NCBI RefSeq assembly: GCF_000518605.1
Contig: NZ_JADX01000023.1
Span: 1-64,000 of the forward strand
DNA length: 64,000 nt
Direction of reading: 5' to 3'
From: Shewanella fidelis ATCC BAA-318
GTDB taxonomy: Bacteria > Pseudomonadota > Gammaproteobacteria > Enterobacterales > Shewanellaceae
The position numbers and the translations under genes were made by a program. The notes beneath the pieces are model-generated. The model was not told the DNA's origin, searched no databases, and saw nothing but the letters and a program-made list of their open reading frames with translations. The number at the start of each line of letters is the position of its first letter. The stretch's first letter is position 1. Positions 54,571 through 64,000 of this stretch are shown here, in pieces.

Positions 54571-55038
54571 TTATGCTGTTAGTGGAGCAAAACTGGCTTT
54601 CAGTAACTGCTTTAGATCTTCTGGAGCCAACGCAATATCCAGCCCTCGGCGACCGCCGCTAACGTACATCTGCAGCAGATTAACTGCAGAGTCATCTATC
54701 ACTGTTGTCAGTAGTCGTTTTTGCCCCAATGGACTTACACCACCTAACACATAACCTGAGCTGCGTTGAACCTCGGCAGCTTCAGCCATTACGGCTTTCT
54801 TCGCTTTTGCCGCTTTTGCTATCGCCTTCATACTTAGCTTTTCAGCTACAGGAATAATGGCAACCGCGAGGCTTTTTCCGTCTAGTTTTACCACTAACGT
54901 CTTAAACACTAATTCAGGTGCAACCCCAATTTTCTCTGCGGCCTCTAAGCCATAAGCTTGGCATGATGGATCATGTTGATACTCATGGATCTGATGTGCA
55001 ATTTTGTGTTTAACGAGCAGATCGATAGCGGGGGTCAT
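54571..55038 (-). CDS. ybaK: Cys-tRNA(Pro) deacylase, YbaK/EbsC family
   Basis: 155-aa trans-editing enzyme that removes cysteine wrongly charged onto tRNA(Pro). YbaK-fold hallmarks: FKTLVVKLDGKSLAVAIIPV with the key Lys, the KAMKAIAKAAKAKKAV-like helix, GYVLGGVSPLGQKR and GGRRGLDIALAPEDL. Length as in E. coli YbaK (159 aa). Confidence 0.92.
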   Translation of the reverse strand: MTPAIDLLVKHKIAHQIHEYQHDPSCQAYGLEAAEKIGVAPELVFKTLVVKLDGKSLAVAIIPVAEKLSMKAIAKAAKAKKAVMAEAAEVQRSSGYVLGGVSPLGQKRLLTTVIDDSAVNLLQMYVSGGRRGLDIALAPEDLKQLLKASFAPLTA

Positions 55039-55369
55039 ATGTGGTTACCTTTTTTGAGAGCGCTAGCTTTGTCGCTTATATGGAGCAGGTTTGGCTTTGA
55101 TAGGCATTTTTTCATAATTATCGCTTGAATACCGTGATTGCAGCTCTGTTCTATTGGATATTAATGAGCACAAACATTTCATTAAGTGGCTCTGAGTTCT
55201 TTGCTTATTTTGTCAGACAGCTGTGATATCAGTTTGTCGTATTCCAAGTTTAATAGCATTGTTGGATTTACCAGGTATTTTTAGAACTGGTTTATACTAA
55301 TTGGTATTATTACGGCCTAAATGAAAAAGCCAGCTTACGCTGGCTTTTGTTAATTTCAAATCTAAGGCT
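55039..55369. other. intergenic region between the ybaK-type gene and fadA
   Basis: 331 bp, no credible gene. Contains the ybaK promoter on the left and the fadBA terminator on the right. Confidence 0.5.
55323..55348 (-). terminator. terminator of fadBA
   Basis: AAAAGCCAGC pairs with GCTGGCTTTT around TTAC. It lies 22 bp after the fadA stop on the minus strand; the exit strand has TTTTT. Confidence 0.82.
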
Positions 55370-56551
<1,182 letters not shown>

Positions 56552-58705
56552 TTAAGCCTGCTGGTAATAGCTGCCATTGTTGGCGGCAAGTTCGCGCATA
56601 GTGTCGGTGACTTGATATAGCCCCCCTAAGTGAGCATATTTGTCGGCAAGCGCCACAAAGTTAGCTACACCCATAGTATCTAGATAACGGAATACACCGC
56701 CTCTAAATGGTGGGAAACCAAGACCGTAAACTAGGCCCATGTCAGCTTCAGCAGGTGAAGCTATGATTCCTTCTTCAAGACAACGAACTGTCTCGATAAT
56801 CATTGGGATCATGGTGCGGGCTATGATCTCGTCTGGTGCAAATGTTTTTTGCTCGCCAAATTCTGCTTGCAGTAGTTCATAGCTGGTAGGGTCTAACTCT
56901 TTCTTTGGCTTACCGCGACGGTCTACCGAATATTGGTAGAAGCCTTTACTGTTTTTCTGACCAAAGCGCTCAGCTTCAAACATCACATCGATGGCGTCTT
57001 TACCTGATTTACCCATACGATCCGGGAAACCCTCCGCCATTACAGCTTGTGCATGATGCCCTGTGTCTAGACCAACTACGTCAAGTAAGTAAGCTGGGCC
57101 CATCGGCCAGCCAAACTGTTTTTCCATCACTTTATCGATAGCTGCAAAATCAGCACCATCTGCTAGAAGGCCACTAAAGCCTGCAAAGTAAGGGAAGAGA
57201 ACACGATTAACAAAGAAACCTGGGCAATCATTTACCACGATAGGGGTTTTGCCCATTTTGCTGGCATACGCCACAACTGAAGCAATGGTTTCATCTGAGC
57301 TGTTTTCGCCACGGATCACTTCGACTAATGGCATTTTGTGCACAGGATTGAAGAAGTGCATGCCACAGAAGCGTTCAGGTTTTTTGAGACTCTTGGCTAA
57401 CAGATTGATTGAGATTGTCGACGTGTTAGAAGTAATGATGGCATCTTCGCTGACATGCTCTTCGACTTCAGCAAGCACCATGGATTTGACTTTTGGATGC
57501 TCAACAACGGCTTCAACCACTACATCGGCATCTTTAACTGGAGCGTAATCGAGTGCGGGAGTGATATTATTTAGTACTGCAGCCATCTTAGCTGGGGTTG
57601 AACGGCCACGCTTTACTTGTGCTGTAAGTAGTTTAGCTGCTTCACCTAGGCCTAGGTCAAGGGCTGGTTGAGCGATGTCTTTCATTACAATTGGTGTGCC
57701 TTTGCTAGCACTTTGGTATGCAATACCACCGCCCATAATACCTGCGCCGAGTACTGCTGCAGAATTAACTGGCTGGGCAAGTTTACTGGCTTTTTTCGCT
57801 TTACCTTTGACTAATTGATCATTTAAGAAAATACCAATTAATGCTTGAGCGACTTCTGTTTTAGCTAACTTTACAAAGGCTTGATGCTCAATTTGTAATG
57901 CTTCTGCACGGCCACATTGTGCGGCTTGCTCAATCACGCTAATGACAGCCATTGGCGCAGGGTAATGTTTACCGGCAACTTTAAATACCATACCTTTAGC
58001 GGTAGTAAAAGACATCATGGCTTCAAGTTTTGGTAGGGTGAGTGGCGCTTGCTTTTTAGCGCGGCGAGTTTGCCAGTCTAGCTTTTCTGCTAGGGCATCG
58101 TTAAGCATTTTGAGCGCTGCTGATTGTAGATGTTCTGGAGCGACAACAGCGTCGATGGCGCCAACTTTAAGCGCGGCATCTGGACGTTGATCTTTGCCAG
58201 ATGTAATCCACTCTAACGCATTGTCGGTGCCTATTACTCGAGGCAGTCGCACAGTACCACCAAAGCCCGGAATAATGCCTAGCTTAGTTTCTGGTAAGCC
58301 TATGCGAGCAGTGGTGTCTGCTATACGGAAGTCTGTAGCAAGGATTGTTTCGCAACCGCCACCTAAAGCAAAACCATTAATGGCTGATAGTGTTGGGAAA
58401 GGTAAATCTTCTAACTTATTAAATACGGCATTGGCTTGCTCAATCCAAGAATGTAATACCGTATCATCTTCGGCAAACAACCCGAGAAACTCGGTGATGT
58501 CTGCACCAACAATAAAGGCATCTTTCGCTGAGCTAAGCATTAATGCTTTTACGCTAGGATCTTGCTTTATGCTATCGAGTGCAGCATTTAATGAGTCGAG
58601 AGTTTCTCGGTCTAACTTGTTAACTGAGCCTTGTGCTTTAAAACACAAATGCGCGATGTTGTTTTCGAGTAACTCAACCTCAATCGTAGGGCTTTGGTAG
58701 ATCAT
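56552..58705 (-). CDS. fadB: fatty acid oxidation complex alpha subunit FadB
   Basis: 717-aa multifunctional enzyme: enoyl-CoA hydratase, 3-hydroxyacyl-CoA dehydrogenase and isomerase activities. Crotonase domain (about 1-190) with [21 protein letters not shown] and [24 protein letters not shown]-binding [17 protein letters not shown] (about 322); dehydrogenase His in [15 protein letters not shown]. Start [13 protein letters not shown]. Forms alpha2beta2 with FadA. Confidence 0.97.
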   Translation of the reverse strand: MIYQSPTIEVELLENNIAHLCFKAQGSVNKLDRETLDSLNAALDSIKQDPSVKALMLSSAKDAFIVGADITEFLGLFAEDDTVLHSWIEQANAVFNKLEDLPFPTLSAINGFALGGGCETILATDFRIADTTARIGLPETKLGIIPGFGGTVRLPRVIGTDNALEWITSGKDQRPDAALKVGAIDAVVAPEHLQSAALKMLNDALAEKLDWQTRRAKKQAPLTLPKLEAMMSFTTAKGMVFKVAGKHYPAPMAVISVIEQAAQCGRAEALQIEHQAFVKLAKTEVAQALIGIFLNDQLVKGKAKKASKLAQPVNSAAVLGAGIMGGGIAYQSASKGTPIVMKDIAQPALDLGLGEAAKLLTAQVKRGRSTPAKMAAVLNNITPALDYAPVKDADVVVEAVVEHPKVKSMVLAEVEEHVSEDAIITSNTSTISINLLAKSLKKPERFCGMHFFNPVHKMPLVEVIRGENSSDETIASVVAYASKMGKTPIVVNDCPGFFVNRVLFPYFAGFSGLLADGADFAAIDKVMEKQFGWPMGPAYLLDVVGLDTGHHAQAVMAEGFPDRMGKSGKDAIDVMFEAERFGQKNSKGFYQYSVDRRGKPKKELDPTSYELLQAEFGEQKTFAPDEIIARTMIPMIIETVRCLEEGIIASPAEADMGLVYGLGFPPFRGGVFRYLDTMGVANFVALADKYAHLGGLYQVTDTMRELAANNGSYYQQA

Positions 58706-60392
<1,687 letters not shown>

Positions 60393-60442
60393 CTATTCAT
60401 CTATGATTAACTCATAGGCTGTTATTAATAGAGCAAACAAAT

Positions 60443-61057
60443 TTGAGTGAAAGTTATCTCATTCCTGCGGCAGATCTATTGATTGAAGAAGAGATAAAGC
60501 ATAGCCGCTTTATCTCTTTTCTATTTCATTGTCAGTCACTTGAAGATTTGAAGTGTGTACTTACTAACTTAAAGGCTAAATACCCAGGAGCCAATCATTA
60601 TTGCTATGCGTTTGTTGCTGGAGCGCCTAATGATAGCGTAAACATTGGCTCAAGTGATGATGGTGAACCCTCTGGAAGTGCTGGGCGGCCAATGTTAGCT
60701 GCGTTACAAGGTGCCAATATAGGTGAGCTAGGGGCAATTGTTATTCGCTATTTTGGTGGTACCAAACTTGGTGTGGGGGGATTGGTTCGAGCTTATAGTT
60801 CGGGAATAAAACAGGCTATCCCGCAACTTGAGACGCAACTAAAACAGCTACGCTACCCCGCTAGTTTGGTATGTGATTATCATCAACTGAAAGACGTAGA
60901 ACATCTATTATCGCAGTTTGATGTGCTGATTGAAGACAAGCAGTTTAGCGATAAAATTGTAATTAAATTTATGATACCTAAAGCGTTTAAGACGCAATTG
61001 AATACAGACTTAGCTACGATGAGTAAAGGCTTGTTAAAAGCCATATATGATGAGTAA
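60443..61057 (+). CDS. yigZ: YigZ/IMPACT-family protein
   Basis: 204-aa protein of the UPF0029/IMPACT family; its N-terminal domain holds KAKYPGANHYCYAFVAG, SSDDGEPSGSAGRPML and VIRYFGGTKLGVGGLVRAYSSG, the family signature, followed by a ferredoxin-like C-terminal domain. It starts with TTG (60443). The exact role in bacteria is unclear. Confidence 0.92.
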   Translation: MSESYLIPAADLLIEEEIKHSRFISFLFHCQSLEDLKCVLTNLKAKYPGANHYCYAFVAGAPNDSVNIGSSDDGEPSGSAGRPMLAALQGANIGELGAIVIRYFGGTKLGVGGLVRAYSSGIKQAIPQLETQLKQLRYPASLVCDYHQLKDVEHLLSQFDVLIEDKQFSDKIVIKFMIPKAFKTQLNTDLATMSKGLLKAIYDE

Positions 61058-61178
61058 AAGCTAAGCGATAAAATGTGTATATGAGCTCTGGTCAATATGC
61101 CGTTGGCTAGCGCAAAGTGAAATTAAATAAATGATGTGTGTAAAGTGCGCGATAGCTGAGCGCAGGTAATGGTAACCA

Positions 61179-62636
61179 ATGCAATATCGAACAATTATAA
61201 GAATTACTGGCCTGCTAATGGGGTTGTTTTCTTTATCTTTACTTCCACCGGCGCTCGTTGCCGTTATCTACAAAGATGGCGGTGGTATGGCGTTTATTCA
61301 GGCATTTGTACTGTGCTTGCTATTAGGCTTTACACTTTGGTACCCCAACCGTGCACATCGTAAAGATCTTCGCACCAGAGAAGGGTTCTTGCTGGTGGTA
61401 TTATTTTGGGTCGTTCTTGGCTCGATTGGTGCTGTGCCATTTATATTCTCAGGCCAACCTTCACTGAGTTTAACCGACAGCTTCTTCGAGTCTTTTTCTG
61501 CTCTGACAACGACAGGTGCTACCGTAATTGTAGGCTTAGATAGCTTACCTAAAGCGATTTTGTTCTATCGTCATTTACTGCAATGGCTGGGGGGAATGGG
61601 AATTATTGTTCTTGCGGTAGCGATTCTGCCTGTTCTTGGTGTTGGAGGAATGCAGCTGTATCGGGCGGAAATGCCCGGCCCAGTAAAAGACAGTAAAATG
61701 ACTCCCAGAATTGCAGAAACTGCTAAAGCGCTATGGTACATCTACCTGGCATTGACCGTTGCGTGTGCAATAGCTTATTGGTTAGCGGGTATGGATGTGT
61801 TTGATGCTATTTGCCATTCATTCTCAACCATTGCCATTGGTGGTTTCTCAACTCATGATGCCAGTATGGGCTACTTTGATAGTCCAACGATTAACCTGAT
61901 TTGTGTAGTATTTTTATTAATTGCTGCGCTCAATTTTAGCTTGCATTTCGCGGCCTTCTCACGCCGTGGTATTAACCTTAGAGTCTACTTTAGAGACGCT
62001 GAGTTTAAAGTGCTAATCGCTATTCAATTGGTGCTCACGGCTATTTGCTTTGCAACATTATATGGTTCAGGCATTTACGACTCAGCTGAAGAAACCTTTG
62101 ACTATGCACTATTTCAGGCAGTTTCCATCTCAACAACCGCTGGATTTGGTACTGAAAGTTTCCATTCTTGGCCGCTGTTTTTACCTATCTTGCTAATCTT
62201 CTCCAGCTTTATTGGTGGTAGCGGTGGTTCTACAGCAGGTGGTATTAAAGTGATCCGAGTGATTTTGTTGCTACTGCAAGGCTCACGTGAACTAAAACGT
62301 TTGGTTCATCCACGTGGCATGTTTTCTATTAGAATTAGTGGTAACGCATTACCTGATAGGGTCATTGATGCTGTTTGGGGCTTCTTTTCAGCCTATGCGT
62401 TAGTGTTTGTGGTTTGTATGCTAATTTTGATGGCACAAGGGATGGATGCCATAACCGCTTTTAGTGCGACTGCGGCTTGTTTAAATAACTTAGGCCCTGG
62501 CTTAGGTGAGGTAGCGAGCAACTATGCCAGTATTGGCGATGGCGAAAAGTGGGTGCTATTGTTTGCAATGTTGTTTGGTCGCTTAGAAGTCTTTACGCTA
62601 CTGATTTTGTTTACGCCGACCTTCTGGAAAAACTAA
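61179..62636 (+). CDS. trkH: Trk system potassium uptake protein TrkH
   Basis: 485-aa potassium channel/transporter subunit with about ten membrane segments and four selectivity-filter loops: FFESFSALTTTGATVIVG, HSFSTIAIGGFSTHDASMG, FQAVSISTTAGFGTESF and SATAACLNNLGPGLGEV. Works with TrkA, which is encoded elsewhere. 121 bp after yigZ; hemG follows after 141 bp. Confidence 0.96.
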   Translation: MQYRTIIRITGLLMGLFSLSLLPPALVAVIYKDGGGMAFIQAFVLCLLLGFTLWYPNRAHRKDLRTREGFLLVVLFWVVLGSIGAVPFIFSGQPSLSLTDSFFESFSALTTTGATVIVGLDSLPKAILFYRHLLQWLGGMGIIVLAVAILPVLGVGGMQLYRAEMPGPVKDSKMTPRIAETAKALWYIYLALTVACAIAYWLAGMDVFDAICHSFSTIAIGGFSTHDASMGYFDSPTINLICVVFLLIAALNFSLHFAAFSRRGINLRVYFRDAEFKVLIAIQLVLTAICFATLYGSGIYDSAEETFDYALFQAVSISTTAGFGTESFHSWPLFLPILLIFSSFIGGSGGSTAGGIKVIRVILLLLQGSRELKRLVHPRGMFSIRISGNALPDRVIDAVWGFFSAYALVFVVCMLILMAQGMDAITAFSATAACLNNLGPGLGEVASNYASIGDGEKWVLLFAMLFGRLEVFTLLILFTPTFWKN

Positions 62637-62777
62637 ATTAGTGTAAAGATGCTGAGTAGTACTGTTAGGCTAAGCTAGCGTTAATTTTATCGGTGTATAT
62701 TGGCCTTTTATAAAGGCTTTTGGCCACATTTTATGCCTAGTTTAATGTAAGCTTTAATCGGAAATCGTAGGAAATTA

Positions 62778-63305
62778 ATGAGCAATACACTAATTATTTA
62801 TTCAACAGTAGATGGCCAAACTAAAGCGATTTGCGAACAGATTAAAAAGATTAATCAAGAGCAAAATGCGACGGTGACTATGGCTTCAGTTGCAGAAGCT
62901 GAGCAACTTGGTTTAGCACAGTTCGATAAGATCTTAGTGGCAGCAAGTATTCGCTATGGTAAACACAGACCGGAGCTATATCAGTTTATTAACCGTCATC
63001 ACGCAGTGTTAAACGCTAAGCAAAATGCATTCTTTACAGTAAATGTTGTGGCGCGTAAGCCGGAGAAGAACACTCCTGAAACCAATCCATATATGAAGAA
63101 GTTTTTAGCGCTTTCTTTATGGCAGCCACAGCAATTGGCAGTGTTTGCCGGCAAGATTGATTATCCTAGATACCGATTGTTCGATAAGGTGATGATCCGC
63201 TTTATTATGTGGATGACTAAAGGACCAACTGATACCAGCGGTACGTTTGAGTTTACCGATTGGAATAAAGTTGATGAGTTTGGTCGAGCCTTTGCTGAGC
63301 GCTAG
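62778..63305 (+). CDS. hemG: menaquinone-dependent protoporphyrinogen IX dehydrogenase HemG
   Basis: 175-aa flavodoxin-like enzyme that oxidises protoporphyrinogen IX in haem synthesis. FMN loop STVDGQTKAICEQI (about 9-22), then VAASIRYGKHRPEL and FFTVNVVARKPEKN, the long-chain insert typical of HemG. Comparable in length to E. coli HemG (181 aa). Same gene order trkH-hemG as in E. coli. Confidence 0.93.
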   Translation: MSNTLIIYSTVDGQTKAICEQIKKINQEQNATVTMASVAEAEQLGLAQFDKILVAASIRYGKHRPELYQFINRHHAVLNAKQNAFFTVNVVARKPEKNTPETNPYMKKFLALSLWQPQQLAVFAGKIDYPRYRLFDKVMIRFIMWMTKGPTDTSGTFEFTDWNKVDEFGRAFAER

Positions 63306-63323
63306 GTTCGTCAATTAGAGACA

Positions 63324-63353
63324 AAAAAGCCTGCTTCGATGCAGGCTTTTTCG
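63324..63353. terminator. bidirectional terminator between hemG and the ArsR gene
   Basis: AAAAAGCCTGC pairs with GCAGGCTTTTT around TTCGAT. Serves both convergent genes. Confidence 0.88.
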
Positions 63354-63369
63354 TTTTTAACTTATTAAG

Positions 63370-63675
63370 TTAAGCGCAGTATTTACGGTGCAGTATGGAG
63401 ATCACTTCAGTTACTTGCTCATTTTTAAGCGCATAATAAACCACTTGTGAACTCTTACGGGTTGCGACTAAATCTTCAGAGCGCAGTACTGCTAAGTGTT
63501 GTGATAAAGCTGATTGACTCAAGGGGACAGTTTTATTCAGTTCGGTAACGCTTAGCTCTTTATCGAGTAATAAGCATAAGATCATTAATCGATAAGGGTT
63601 GGCGATAGCTTTTAGCCATTTGGCTGCACTTTCGGCATTAGTTACCATTGCATTGGCATCGATCTCTTTTTGCAT
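63370..63675 (-). CDS. ArsR-family transcriptional regulator
   Basis: 101-aa winged-helix repressor. It reads WLKAIANPYRLMILCLLLDKELSVTELN, then VPLSQSALSQHLAVLRSEDLVATRKSSQVVYYAL, the DNA-binding helix. Cysteines lie at the C terminus (HRKYCA) and in the first helix (ILCLLL), a spacing like sulfide/persulfide-sensing BigR/SqrR-type members, but no metal motif is complete. Divergent from a flavodoxin gene cut by the window edge. Confidence 0.85.
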   Translation of the reverse strand: MQKEIDANAMVTNAESAAKWLKAIANPYRLMILCLLLDKELSVTELNKTVPLSQSALSQHLAVLRSEDLVATRKSSQVVYYALKNEQVTEVISILHRKYCA

Positions 63676-63700
63676 GCGCTACTTCACTCCACTGCTATTT

Positions 63701-63716
63701 ATTAGTTAATTCTAAT
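63701..63716. promoter_or_regulatory. candidate operator of the ArsR-family regulator
   Basis: ATTAG TTAATT CTAAT is a 5-bp inverted repeat with a 6-bp spacer, 26 bp before the regulator start and within the divergent promoter region. Confidence 0.4.
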
Positions 63717-63875
63717 TGAGTTGAACTGCTAAAACAATATACTCATGGTTTGTTATTCTCACAATTTTTGATGTTGATAATATGAGCTATACCTAAATTG
63801 TGAGCTATTAATCTTTAAAAAGTATTAATTACTGCAACAATGTTGTTAAACAATACATTCTCTATTGGAATAAAG

Positions 63876-64000
63876 ATGAAATCTGTTCTGGTACTCTATT
63901 ATTCACGCGGTGGCCATACAGCAAGAATCAGTCGTGCAGTTGCTGAGCATCTTGCTGCTACTGGTCATCAGTGCGATATGATGCATATCAACGAAGCAAA
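63876..64000 (+). CDS. flavodoxin family protein, truncated by the window edge
   Basis: Only the first 41 codons are present: the start MKSVLVLYYSRGGHTARISRA carries the flavodoxin FMN-phosphate loop (SRGGHTARI), then a helix and MMHINEA. GGAATAAAG precedes the ATG. No downstream sequence is available, so whether it is a plain flavodoxin or an oxidoreductase is open. Divergent from the ArsR gene. Confidence 0.75.
   Translation, partial: MKSVLVLYYSRGGHTARISRAVAEHLAATGHQCDMMHINEA

Noticed and set aside
54533..54754. Open frame starting MFHVEHCNSC
   Set aside because: It is the parS palindrome read as codons, then antisense to the ybaK-type gene.
62315..62330. CCACGTGG core in trkH as a parS site
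   Set aside because: The flanks ATC...CAT do not extend the GTTCC/GGAAC arms.

Overview
The window is a 64 kb piece of core chromosome around the replication origin of a gammaproteobacterium, most probably Shewanella or a close relative. This rests on remembered gene order (mnmG-oriC-mioC, mnmE-yidC-yidD-rnpA-rpmH / dnaA-dnaN-recF-gyrB, fadBA / pepQ-yigZ-trkH-hemG, glmU-TonB receptor-DeoR-glmS) and on protein style, not on a database search. Nearly all genes are housekeeping genes. I see no phage, CRISPR array, toxin-antitoxin cassette, intact IS element or tRNA gene.

Layout. 1-120: an rRNA-type P1 promoter firing leftward out of the window. 0.2-4.6 kb: ccoG, a small membrane protein, menB, a Fur-boxed DUF2061 protein and a short CPA1 antiporter. 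5.1-8.6 kb: pstSCAB behind a Pho box, without phoU. 8.8-10.5 kb: a small unknown gene and guaC behind a structured leader. 10.6-17.2 kb (minus strand): glmU, a Fur-boxed TonB receptor, a DeoR regulator and glmS. 17.3-25 kb: a DsrE protein, a CTAG-rich repeat and the nine-gene atp operon. 25-29.7 kb: parB, parA, rsmG, mnmG. 29.7-30.1 kb: oriC, dense in GATC with four DnaA boxes. 30.1-33.4 kb: mioC, nucleoside hydrolase, LysE exporter, orphan pseudopilin. 33.4-34 kb: a MITE-like repeat and a parS site. 34-37.9 kb: mnmE, yidC, yidD, rnpA, rpmH. 37.9-44.4 kb: a second GATC/DnaA-box region, then dnaA, dnaN, recF, gyrB. 44.5-49.9 kb: HDOD protein, glyS, glyQ, tag and an unknown membrane-anchored protein. 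50-55 kb: a large PD40-amidohydrolase, MOSC protein, tusA, ybaK. 55.3-64 kb: fadAB, pepQ, yigZ, trkH, hemG, an ArsR regulator and a truncated flavodoxin gene.

How the parts work together. The window holds replication initiation (oriC, DnaA, DnaN, RecF, GyrB), origin segregation (ParA, ParB and five parS-like palindromes at 33.6, 42.0, 50.0, 51.4 and 54.5 kb), ATP synthesis, tRNA U34 modification (MnmE/MnmG), membrane insertion (YidC/YidD), amino-sugar supply (GlmS/GlmU) and fatty acid oxidation (FadAB). The less ordinary content is regulatory: parS sites inside coding sequence and inside a terminator-like hairpin, DnaA-box-like sequence over the dnaA ribosome binding site, a promoter firing straight into a hairpin before guaC, TTTCG repeats at the DeoR gene, and two small palindromic repeat elements.
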